Notes under the pieces: generated by a model
Told to the model about the DNA's origin: nothing
Database searches by the model: none
The model's input: only the letters and a program-made list of their open reading frames with translations
Translations under genes and position numbers: made by a program
In this document: positions 49,654 through 59,000 of the stretch, piece after piece
Layout of the letters: every line of letters starts with the position of its first letter
Position numbering within the stretch: the first letter of the stretch is position 1
NCBI GenBank assembly: GCA_000752995.2
Contig: LM994634.1
Span: 178,626-242,625 of the forward strand
Length of the DNA: 64,000 nt
From: Haemophilus massiliensis
GTDB taxonomy: Bacteria; Pseudomonadota; Gammaproteobacteria; Enterobacterales; Pasteurellaceae
Direction of reading: 5' to 3'

Positions 49654-50810
49654 AGTCGGTTATCTATAAGCAAAATAAGACGAGGATAAGGGATAGAGTA
49701 AAAGAAGCCTTTGTAAATACCTTAAAGGTATCTAAGGACTTTATCATAAGAAAAACGAAAGTAGCAGCTATTTTAATAGTTGCTATTATTGTTTTTGGAA
49801 CATTTATCCTTGATTTTGCAAGTATTTCAATGGGCGGGCTTTCTAATTTTACAAGTGGTATTCTTACAACTTCATACCTATCTGCTCCAAATATACTAAA
49901 AGAAATTAACCAAAGTTTTTCAAAAAAAGAAGATGAACTGTATAAAGAGCTTGAGAATGTAGAAGAAAACTATCCCGGATATGATGAGTACATCATAAAT
50001 AAAAATGGAGATATTGGTCATAATGTCCACGAACTTTTAGCCTATATCACATCAAGATGTGGTGATGTAAAAAAACTTTCAAAAGTTAGCGGTATTTTAG
50101 ATGAACTCTTTGATTCCATGTATCAGGTTGATTATGAAGAAAAAGTTGAAACAAGATACAGGACTGTAACAGAAACCTATACTGATGAGGATGGAAACGA
50201 ATATACAGAAAGTCACGAAGAGCCTTACGAGTATAGAAAGCTCATTGTTACCCTAAATAAAAGGGAAATGGATAGCGTCATTAGAGAAGTTTTTAGAGAT
50301 TATCCAGATAATTTAAAACACTATGAAGCTCTATTTCTTGCTCAAGGTAATATGGGTGAGATATTTGGAAATACCGATTTGATTACAGCAAATGGTGGTG
50401 TTGGTGGAGGAAAAGAATATGAAGCATCGTCTGATGTTCAAAAGAAAATTGTAAATGCAGCATATATTACTCCATCACCTGGAGCAGGTTGGTGTGCCAT
50501 GTGGGTTTCACAAGTTTATCAAAATGCAGGTCTTGGATATATCGGAGGAAATGCTAATGATATGTATCGAAACCATACATTTACTTCTGATAGATCAAAG
50601 TTAAAAGTAGGAATGCTTGTAGCAGTTGAAAGTAGTAGCAGTGGTGGTCAAGCCGGACTTACTTATGGTCATGTCGGAATTTATATTGGTGATGGTAAGG
50701 TAATGGATAATATCGGAGTAGTTAGGGTAACAACCTTAGATGATTGGATAGCAACATTCTGTAAACATCATCCAGTAGGCTTTGGCTTTCCACCAAATGT
50801 AAACAGATAA
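49650..50810 (+). CDS. Membrane-anchored CHAP-domain cell-wall hydrolase (VirB1-like)
   Basis: A 386-residue protein with a single transmembrane helix near residues 32-52 and a C-terminal CHAP/NlpC-like domain from about residue 260. The catalytic cysteine is in GWCAMWVSQVYQNAG and the histidine in YGHVGIYIGDG. Such enzymes open peptidoglycan for the conjugation channel in Gram-positive hosts. In the operon it follows virB4 and the basic protein, as in Tn1549-type elements. Confidence 0.85.
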   Translation: MKSVIYKQNKTRIRDRVKEAFVNTLKVSKDFIIRKTKVAAILIVAIIVFGTFILDFASISMGGLSNFTSGILTTSYLSAPNILKEINQSFSKKEDELYKELENVEENYPGYDEYIINKNGDIGHNVHELLAYITSRCGDVKKLSKVSGILDELFDSMYQVDYEEKVETRYRTVTETYTDEDGNEYTESHEEPYEYRKLIVTLNKREMDSVIREVFRDYPDNLKHYEALFLAQGNMGEIFGNTDLITANGGVGGGKEYEASSDVQKKIVNAAYITPSPGAGWCAMWVSQVYQNAGLGYIGGNANDMYRNHTFTSDRSKLKVGMLVAVESSSSGGQAGLTYGHVGIYIGDGKVMDNIGVVRVTTLDDWIATFCKHHPVGFGFPPNVNR

Positions 50811-50822
50811 GGAGGGCAGAAT

Positions 50823-51059
50823 GTGAGAAAAGAATTAAAACTAACGAAAAATAAAATAAAAAAACTTCTTGATAAAAAGGCTCTGATTGATAAAGAATTA
50901 GAGCCTTTATTTATTCGAGAAGAAGAACTTGAAAACGAAGAAATCATCGTGATTTGTAGAGAAAACAACATCACGCTTGAGGACTTAATGAGAAAAGTAA
51001 AAGAAGAGAAAAAACAAAAACAAGAAAAGGAGTTTAATGATGAAAAAATTGTTGAGTAA
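50823..51059 (+). CDS. DUF4315 family protein
   Basis: A 78-residue charged helical protein with the pattern KNKIKKLLDKKALIDKELEP...EIIVICRENNITLEDL of DUF4315, a small protein always found next to DUF4366 in this element family. Function unknown. The start is GTG at 50823, six bases after GGAGGG. It overlaps the following gene by about 20 bases. Confidence 0.82.
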   Translation: MRKELKLTKNKIKKLLDKKALIDKELEPLFIREEELENEEIIVICRENNITLEDLMRKVKEEKKQKQEKEFNDEKIVE

Positions 51060-53256
51060 CAAAAAGATTTTAGCAAGTATACTTGCTTTACTGGTGTTAG
51101 TAGGCTTAGTGGCAACAGTGTACCTAAACAAATCAAATATTGTATATGCTATGGGAGCCGATAATAATCATGGGCAGTATAAAACAAAATTTATTGTGAA
51201 TATGATTGACAATACAAGTGATCAGAATATAAGTAAGTCATATTATGAGGATAAGCTGAAATTTAAGATAAATATTTTAAAGGAATTTAAACTTGAGGGT
51301 AATTTAACATCATTTGATAGATATGATGAAATGTTTACAGAAGCTGATTTTGATACCGAAAGAACGGGACATACAAGATTTACAAGCAAAAAAGAATTTA
51401 ATTATTATAAAGCTACAGGTGTAAATATTGGCAGCGGCATATTCTTAGATTTTACAGAAAACAATCAAGACTACTATGTTGGTTCTATTGAGGAGCATAT
51501 TAGAACATATAGCGATAATAAGATTTACCATATCTTAGATACACCTGTATATAAGCTGAATCGAGATATTGTAAAAACTAAGATTGATTATGATGGAGAA
51601 ATAAAAGAAGAGTCCAAAAAAGAAATTATAAAGAAAGTTAAAGAAGCCAATCCTAATATCAACAATCTTAAAGAAATAAAGATTGAGAAAGATAAGCTCA
51701 TCATTGAAACTTGGAATAGATACCATACAGGTCTTCCATATATAACTTTTAATGTAGATGACTTAATTACAAGAGTGGCAAGTGTTGATACGCAAACTGA
51801 TAAAACTGAAAAAAAGGATAGTTCAGTACAAACAGATGATAAAAGTAAAAAAGATTCAGCAACACAAACTAAAGCAGAAGTTAAGGTAAAATACTTTTTC
51901 GAAGATGGAAAGGTATATAAAGAATTTACTAAAACTTTTGATGTAGGCTATGTTCTTGATGCTTCAGAACTTGATATGTTACCTGATAATATGAAATTTC
52001 TTGATGATTTTGCCACATATAAGGTAAAGGGAAAAGATGATGAAATTATAAGAAAGGTATCTTATCTAAAGAAAGATGAAAATACTCAAACCGAGAAAGA
52101 TATAAAGGATAGTGCTACTCAAACTGAGGAAAAGAAGAAAAAAGATGTTTCTGTGCAAACTGTTTTAACAGGAAAAGACATTGAAAAGTTAGAAAAAGAC
52201 CTAAAAGTCTATGAAAAAGAAATGGATAAACTAAACAAGGAGCTAAAAGATAAAGCGGACATTTCTAATGATAAGAAAGAAGAAATCAATAAGCTTAATG
52301 ATAAAATCAAATCCTTAGAAGAAAAGTTTGAAAATAGAAAAAATGAAAAGATAAAAGGTATATCGGATAAGGATATTTCAAAGCTTGAAGATAGAATTAA
52401 AGGCTTAGAAAGTAAAATTTATACTCTAAAAAATACATCATCAAGTACAGGAAAAGCTCCATCAAAGACAGTTACATCTAGTCCAATTCCTTTTACAAGC
52501 GGAAAAGGAACACAAACAGGTAGCGAAAAACAAATTGCTTCAAATTCTGCGACAAAAAAGGGAAACACTACATCTGAAAACACTGGTAAAAAAGAAGAAA
52601 AGCAAGAAATTCGCTATCCGAATAAGCTAACACCTAAACAGACTTCAAGTAATGGAGATACGTCTTCTATGGATGGAACAAGCAAGCCTGTAAATACAAA
52701 TAAAGGAGTAGCGTCAGCACCATCAAAGGCAAGAGGATCTGTTACAGAGAATAAGGATAATGCAAACAAAGATTATCCAATTCACCACAACGATGGTAAA
52801 GATAATAAGTCTACGGATATGTATTCAGCAGACGCAAGACAGTTTGTAACTTTTACAACTAAAAATGGAAAGACTTTTCATCTAATCATTAACCATGATG
52901 AAGATAGCGAGAATGTAATGCTTTTAACAGAAGTTTCAGAAGATGATCTACTTAATATGGTTGAAAAGAAAGAAGCTCCAAAACAGGAAATTACAAAAGA
53001 AGAGCCAAAGAAAGAAGAAGTAAAGCCGGTTAAGAAAGAAGAAAAAAGTAGTATGGGAACTTACATTATCTTACTTCTTGCAGTAGGTGGAGCATTAGGT
53101 GCAGGTTATTACTTTAAGGTTGTTAAAAAGAAAGAGAATGAAGAACTTGAAGCATTAGAAGAAGATGACGATAGTTTCTTTTCAGAAGCCGAGGAAAGTG
53201 AAAATGAAGTAGATGAAGTTGAAACAGAAGATAAAGAAGATGATGAGTTAGAGTAA
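51040..53256 (+). CDS. DUF4366/CD1107-type surface protein with TQT repeats
   Basis: A 738-residue exported protein. A signal sequence or N-terminal anchor (about residues 9-30) is followed by an extracellular region, a stretch with six TQT- or VQT-type motifs (about residues 250-375), a coiled coil (about 380-460), a low-complexity linker, a DUF4366-like part (ARQFVTFTTKNGKTFHLIIN), one C-terminal transmembrane helix (about 670-690) and an acidic tail. The segment after residue 285 (VKYFFEDGKVYKEF) is MucBP-like. It may mediate donor-recipient contact in Gram-positive cells. ATG at 51037 is an alternative start one codon earlier. Confidence 0.75.
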   Translation: MKKLLSNKKILASILALLVLVGLVATVYLNKSNIVYAMGADNNHGQYKTKFIVNMIDNTSDQNISKSYYEDKLKFKINILKEFKLEGNLTSFDRYDEMFTEADFDTERTGHTRFTSKKEFNYYKATGVNIGSGIFLDFTENNQDYYVGSIEEHIRTYSDNKIYHILDTPVYKLNRDIVKTKIDYDGEIKEESKKEIIKKVKEANPNINNLKEIKIEKDKLIIETWNRYHTGLPYITFNVDDLITRVASVDTQTDKTEKKDSSVQTDDKSKKDSATQTKAEVKVKYFFEDGKVYKEFTKTFDVGYVLDASELDMLPDNMKFLDDFATYKVKGKDDEIIRKVSYLKKDENTQTEKDIKDSATQTEEKKKKDVSVQTVLTGKDIEKLEKDLKVYEKEMDKLNKELKDKADISNDKKEEINKLNDKIKSLEEKFENRKNEKIKGISDKDISKLEDRIKGLESKIYTLKNTSSSTGKAPSKTVTSSPIPFTSGKGTQTGSEKQIASNSATKKGNTTSENTGKKEEKQEIRYPNKLTPKQTSSNGDTSSMDGTSKPVNTNKGVASAPSKARGSVTENKDNANKDYPIHHNDGKDNKSTDMYSADARQFVTFTTKNGKTFHLIINHDEDSENVMLLTEVSEDDLLNMVEKKEAPKQEITKEEPKKEEVKPVKKEEKSSMGTYIILLLAVGGALGAGYYFKVVKKKENEELEALEEDDDSFFSEAEESENEVDEVETEDKEDDELE

Positions 53257-53258
53257 AT

Positions 53259-53290
53259 TTGCACCTAAAACTATACAATTTTGGGTGCAA
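53259..53290 (+). other. First hairpin before topB
   Basis: TTGCACCTAAAA pairs with TTTTGGGTGCAA (one T-G pair), eight-base loop. It lacks a T run, and lies directly upstream of a true terminator hairpin, so it may be an alternative fold. Confidence 0.6.
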
Positions 53291-53294
53291 GATA

Positions 53295-53330
53295 TAGGGC
53301 GAGAGAGTAAAATCTTTCGCCCTATTTTTT
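53295..53330 (+). terminator. Terminator before topB
   Basis: AGGGCGAGAGA and TCTTTCGCCCT form an 11-bp stem with one G-T pair, followed by six T. The topB ribosome site (GGGAGG) begins three or four bases later, so there is no room for a promoter in between. Confidence 0.85.
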
Positions 53331-53349
53331 ACAGGGAGGATAAAAATAT

Positions 53350-55056
53350 ATGAAACTTGTAATTGCAGAAAAACCAAGTGTTGCCCTATCCATATCAAAA
53401 GTAATAGGAGCAACAAATAAAAAAGATGGATACTATGAGGGAAATGGCTATAAGGTAAGTTGGTGCATTGGACACCTAATTCAGATGGCAAATCCCGATA
53501 GCTACGATGAAAAGTATGCTAAGTGGAATATGGAAGATTTACCGATTATTCCGAGTGAATATAAGTATGAGGTTTCAAAATCCACTAAGAAACAATTTAG
53601 TATCTTGAAGAAACTATTGAATGATAAAGAAGTAGAGAATGTAGTAAATGCTTGTGATGCAGGTCGTGAGGGGGAAAGTATTTTTAGACTTGTTTACAAT
53701 CAAGCAAATTGTAAAAAGAAGATGGAACGCCTTTGGATTTCATCGATGGAGGATAGTGCCATAAAAGATGGTTTTGATAATCTAAAAGAGGGAAAGTTCT
53801 ACGATAATCTCTTTGAGTCTGCACAGGCAAGAGCGATTGCAGATTGGCTTGTTGGAATGAATATCAGTAGATTTTATTCGTGCCTATATAAGCAAAATTA
53901 CAGTGTAGGAAGAGTGCAGACACCTACCCTCTCAATGATTGTAAATAGAGATGAGGAAATAACCAATTTCAAAAAAGAAAAATATTTTACAGTAGAGTTA
54001 AGTCTTAATGACTTTACACTTTCAACAGATAGAATTGATGATGAAATAACAGCAGAGCAGCTCTTAAACTTAGTAGGCGATAAGATAGAAATTACCGATG
54101 TTATTCAAAAAGAAAAGATAACAAAGCCTGATTTGCCATTTGACCTTACAACGCTCCAAAGAGAGTGCAACAAATATTTTGGATATAGTGCTAAGCAAAC
54201 ACTTGATTATGCACAGAGCCTATATGAAAAGAAGTTTATCACTTATCCAAGAACGGATAGCAGATGCCTGACTGAAGATATGATTACAAGCGTCATTAAT
54301 AATATCTTAGGCAAGAATGACTTTGATACTGAAAGAATTAAGATAGTGTTTAACTCCAAAAAAGTTACGGATCACCATGCGATTATACCAACAATCAGCT
54401 CATTAAAAGAAGATATTTCAACTCTTCCAGCAAGTGAAGCAAAAGTATATAGACTTATAACAAATAAACTTCACGCAAGTGTTGGATACCCATTAGTAGA
54501 AAATACTACAAAAATTGTTGCTGAGTTTGATGGATTTGAATTTACAAGTAGTGGCAAAGTGATAATTGATGAGGGATTCACTAAGTATCTAAAAGAATAT
54601 AAAACGAAGAAAACGGAAGATATACTACTCCCGGATATAAAGGTTGGAGATGTATTTGAAATAAAAAATAAAGAAATAAAAGAGAAATATACAACACCAC
54701 CTAAACATTTTACGGAAGATACACTTTTAAAGGCTATGGAAGTAGCGGGTAATGACGCCTTAGAAAAAGGCATTGAGGTAGAAAGAAAAGGACTTGGTAC
54801 ACCAGCAACTCGTGCAGGTATTATTGAAAACTTGATTTTCAAAGGTTTTATCGAAAGAGATAAGAAAAATTTAATCGCTACGCATAAAGGAATTAGTCTT
54901 GTAACGATTGTAGCTGACACCTTTAAATCAGCTAAAACAACAGCTGATTGGGAAATGCAGCTTTCTGATATTGCAAGTGGTAAAGAAGATAAGGAAAAGT
55001 TTTTAAACAGCATTGAAGAAGAAATTAAAAATACGATAAACACACACAAAAAATAG
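53350..55056 (+). CDS. topB: DNA topoisomerase III (TopB-like)
   Basis: A type IA topoisomerase of 568 residues. The TOPRIM domain starts with LVIAEKPSVALSISKVIG and has NACDAGREGESIFRLVY. The active-site tyrosine is Tyr299 in FITYPRTDSR. At 568 residues it lacks the C-terminal zinc fingers of chromosomal TopB, as element-borne versions often do. In this family it stands between DUF4366 and the methylase genes; it may resolve DNA during transfer or replication. Confidence 0.93.
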   Translation: MKLVIAEKPSVALSISKVIGATNKKDGYYEGNGYKVSWCIGHLIQMANPDSYDEKYAKWNMEDLPIIPSEYKYEVSKSTKKQFSILKKLLNDKEVENVVNACDAGREGESIFRLVYNQANCKKKMERLWISSMEDSAIKDGFDNLKEGKFYDNLFESAQARAIADWLVGMNISRFYSCLYKQNYSVGRVQTPTLSMIVNRDEEITNFKKEKYFTVELSLNDFTLSTDRIDDEITAEQLLNLVGDKIEITDVIQKEKITKPDLPFDLTTLQRECNKYFGYSAKQTLDYAQSLYEKKFITYPRTDSRCLTEDMITSVINNILGKNDFDTERIKIVFNSKKVTDHHAIIPTISSLKEDISTLPASEAKVYRLITNKLHASVGYPLVENTTKIVAEFDGFEFTSSGKVIIDEGFTKYLKEYKTKKTEDILLPDIKVGDVFEIKNKEIKEKYTTPPKHFTEDTLLKAMEVAGNDALEKGIEVERKGLGTPATRAGIIENLIFKGFIERDKKNLIATHKGISLVTIVADTFKSAKTTADWEMQLSDIASGKEDKEKFLNSIEEEIKNTINTHKK

Positions 55057-55079
55057 AAATTGAATATAAACCAAAGGGA

Positions 55080-56069
55080 ATGAGAGAAATCTTGTTCCTT
55101 TTTTTGTTGGAGGTGGTTGAGATTGAAACGATAAAAATTATAGAACTATTTGGTGGTATCGGAGCAATTAGAAAGGCTTTCATCAGACAAAAGATACCTC
55201 ACCAAGTAATTGATTATGTAGAGATAGATAAAAACTGTGTTAAAAGCTACAATGCTTTATACAATACTAATTTTAAGCCGAAAAGTATTTTGTATTTTCA
55301 TCCACCAGATGAAAAAATAGATTTACTAATGCATGGAAGTCCTTGTCAAGATTTTAGTCGAAGTGGCTTAAAGAAGGGTGGCACAAAAGGTAGCGGTACA
55401 AGAAGTAGTCTTCTTTTTGAAACTATACGAATTATAGAAGAAATGAAAATACGACCAAAGATAGTGCTTTGGGAAAATGTAAAGGGAGTTCTCGATAAGA
55501 ATATGAGAGCTTCCTTTTTTCATTACCTAAAAGAAATGGAGAGACTTGGATATGAGAACAAATATGAAATTCTAAATGCTATAGAGTTTGGAATACCACA
55601 GAAAAGAGAGCGTATCTTTGTTGTAAGCATCTTGGGGAATAATTCTTTTGATTTTGCCAAGCTCGAAAAAACACAAACAAGGGATATATCTGAATTTCTT
55701 GAGAAAGACGCTTCAAATCTTTATGAAGTAAGGCAAGAGTCAATGCTTCGATATATAAGAGGAGAGCCTAAGAATAATAATTTTAGAGGAAGACTTAAAG
55801 TGATAGATAAGTTTGCCTACACAATTTCCACCAAGCAAGTGCGTATTCCTAATTCAGGAATTATTGATTTAAGTAATGGCAAATATAGATATTTAACTGA
55901 GCGAGAATGCTTTAGACTTATGGGTTTTGATGATGAAGACTTTAATAAACTCAAAGCTATATATCCAGGAAGAAAAGGTAAATTATCGTCAATACTTTAT
56001 AAACAAGCTGGAAATAGCATTGTCGTAAATGTGTTAGAAGCAATATTAAAAGAAATTTTGAAGAACTAG
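55080..56069 (+). CDS. C5-cytosine DNA methyltransferase
   Basis: A 329-residue enzyme with the C5 motifs: I (IELFGGIGAIRKAF), IV (GSPCQDFSRSG, catalytic Cys89), VI (LWENVKGVL), VIII (QKRERIFVVSI) and X (QAGNSIVVNVLEAIL). No restriction enzyme lies next to it, so it is probably an orphan that protects the element's DNA on entry. The start is unclear: ATG at 55080 has only a poor ribosome site, while GGAGG at 55109 is well placed for an ATT at 55122 that begins IETIKIIELF, where family similarity begins. GTG at 55113 overlaps that site. Confidence 0.9.
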   Translation: MREILFLFLLEVVEIETIKIIELFGGIGAIRKAFIRQKIPHQVIDYVEIDKNCVKSYNALYNTNFKPKSILYFHPPDEKIDLLMHGSPCQDFSRSGLKKGGTKGSGTRSSLLFETIRIIEEMKIRPKIVLWENVKGVLDKNMRASFFHYLKEMERLGYENKYEILNAIEFGIPQKRERIFVVSILGNNSFDFAKLEKTQTRDISEFLEKDASNLYEVRQESMLRYIRGEPKNNNFRGRLKVIDKFAYTISTKQVRIPNSGIIDLSNGKYRYLTERECFRLMGFDDEDFNKLKAIYPGRKGKLSSILYKQAGNSIVVNVLEAILKEILKN

Positions 56070-56078
56070 GAGGTAAAG

Positions 56079-59000
56079 ATGAGAACAAATGATTTTTACA
56101 ATATTATCGAGCTTGTAAAAAGAGATGTTTTAGATAGTGAAAATGAGTATCTGAAACTCTTAAAAGTCATTGGAAATAACCAAAGATACGACTTTTTAAG
56201 TCAACTTAGTATCTATGATAAAAATCCCAATGCAACTGCTTGTGCAAGCTTTGATATGTGGAGGGAAAGATTTAATCGCACCGTTATGCGAGGACAAAAG
56301 GGTATTCCAATCCTAAGTGAAACCTATCCATTTCAAAAGGTTGGATATATCTTTGATATTAGTCAGACAGTATCTATGGATAGAGGCGTAAATGAGGTAA
56401 AACTATGGGCGTTTGATAGAGAAAAACATGAAGAAGCACTAAAAGATATGCTTACTCTTCGTGGCTTTGAAGCAAGTGATAAGTTATCTGAAAATATCTA
56501 CTCACTTAGCAGAGTTTATGCAGATGACAGCATCTATGAGCTTTGTAATAACTTGAGAATTTCTGATGAAGATAGAAACTCATTTGTAAACTTTATGAGA
56601 AATTCTATTAGCTTTGCAATTTCAAATAGATTTAACCTGGATTATCCTATTCCAATGGATAACTTACAAGAAAATTTTAAGTACTTAGATAGAATTTCTT
56701 TAATGAGTGTTGGTAACTGTATTTCCAATGCTTGTAGTAATATTATTGAAGCTACAATGGTAAGAACAAGAAATTTATCTGTCAATCAAGACCTGACAAA
56801 GAGTATAGGTGCCGATTATAATAAGATTAACGAAAATAATAATGAATTAGGAGGTATAAAAAATGCTATTCGATCAAATGACCAAAGAGATGATGATACA
56901 AGAAACCGAGTTCTTGGAAATGGAAAATACGGACGAGATAATTTCAAAAATCAAGGAGAAGACCTTGAACAATCTGGAAAACGAGAAGAGCTTCATGGAA
57001 AAATTTCCAAATCCGACTTACGCAGTGATGAGACTGGACTTTCTTACAGAAACGAGCGAGGAGAAACACTATCAAATGCTAATAGACCTTTACAAAGAGA
57101 AGAAATTACTAATGCATCTAATGGAAGTACAGAAAAGAGCAATCCACTTTATGAGAGAGGAAAAACCGAAGATGATGGAAGCTTGGAAGATAACGGACGA
57201 GAATCATCCAGAGTACAAGGCGATGATTTCAGCCCTAAAAGAGATGGTGATAAAGGAAATAGTAGAAGCATAGAAAACAGCATAGAAGATATGAATGAGG
57301 AAGCAGAAAATGCTTCCTTTTTCTATTCTAAGGAAGATCCATATAATCTAATGACTGATGAAATGCTTGAGCGTGTTCCTGAACTTTATGAACAGGAAAA
57401 AATAAGCCTTGCCGAAAAAGAAGTTCATGCAGCATATATTATTCCATTTAGAAGTAACTGGACTTGGTATATGACAGAGTATGATAGAGAAAGTGGCGAT
57501 GCCTTTGGGCTTGTTTTAGGAATAGAGCCTGAATGGGGATATTTTAATATCAATGAGCTTAAAGAGCTAAATGCTCAAAGACTAATTTTAGAGGATTTTC
57601 CAAAAACTTTTAGAGAACTTAAATACACAGAACTTAAAAAACAGATGGATGAACAAGAGCTTCAGATGGTTTTTAATGGTGAACTTAGCTTTGAAGATGA
57701 TGTAATTCATAAAGAAATTAACAACGAAGTTATAGAGGAATTTGAAGAAGAATTAAGCCCTAATTTTGCCGAAGAAGTCGGATCTATAATGGAAGAGTAC
57801 GAGGTATCAAGAGATATTGCAATCAGTAGACTTACCACAAGCAAATTAGAAGAAGCACTTCAAGGCACAAATATTAAGCTAAGCGATTTTAATTCTGAAC
57901 AGTTAGAAGAGATTATGAGTGCCATTAAAGAATATGACTTTTATGGAAATGAGATTACAGAAATTGCAGATCCAAAGCTTCCTGTTTGGAAGATGGAACA
58001 GTTAAAATGGCTGATTGATGACTGGAACAAAGATACAAACGGTGTTACATCAGAAAAGATAAAGTATCTAAAAGACCTAGATATTAAACTTGCAAAATTC
58101 AATGTACTAAAAGGTTATCTAATAAATGACGATGTAAGCATAAGTCAAATTGAAGAATTTAAGGACAATATCGACTTTGTTACGATGAGCGAGTTTGTTG
58201 ATAGCCTTAAAGAATATTCATATAACAATCAAAATGAAAAAGTGGCAATTAAGGTGGGTAACGAATTTATCCTTGCAAGTAAACAAGATAGCTTAGAGAT
58301 TAGCCTTGAGGATACTGGAAGAAAAGTAGTAGTTGATGGAGTAGAATATTCACTTAATCGAGGAGTAGATTTTGAAGAAAGCACAAAGGTTGATACTTTG
58401 ATTGATAGTGGAAAATATGAAGCATATAAGATTGCTGATTATGTTGTGGAAGCTACTCAAGTTGAAGCAAAACAAGAGACACTTTTTGATTACCTTAATC
58501 CAGAAGAAGATAAAGAAAAATCATTAGACTTATCTGTTGGGAAAATGGTCTACATGGATCATGAGGCATATAAGATTGATGATGAAGTGAGCTTTAATGA
58601 GATTCTAAAAAAGAATGATTTAAGACTTGCTCCTCTAAGAAATGGTAATCATATGATGCCTATAGTAAGTTTTGCAGATGATAAAGAGTTATTAGAAAAG
58701 ATTAGCTTTGATAGACCTAAGCTACTTGTTGGAGACGAAGTTCACTATAAAGATAAAGACTACACTATAACTCGCTTTGACGAGATGGGTGGTGGTCTTA
58801 AGACTGTTACAATAAAAGATAATGTTGAGTATCTTGGAGGAATGATTACGGGTTCAGAAGTTATTCCGTATAGATTAGAAAGTGATTTAGAAAGACTTTT
58901 CGGACTTGAGGAAAAGAAACAAGAGAAAGTATCAAACTTTAGAATTAAAGAAGATATTCTCCCTGATAAACTTGCTCCAAGTGAAAGGTTAAATAATAAT

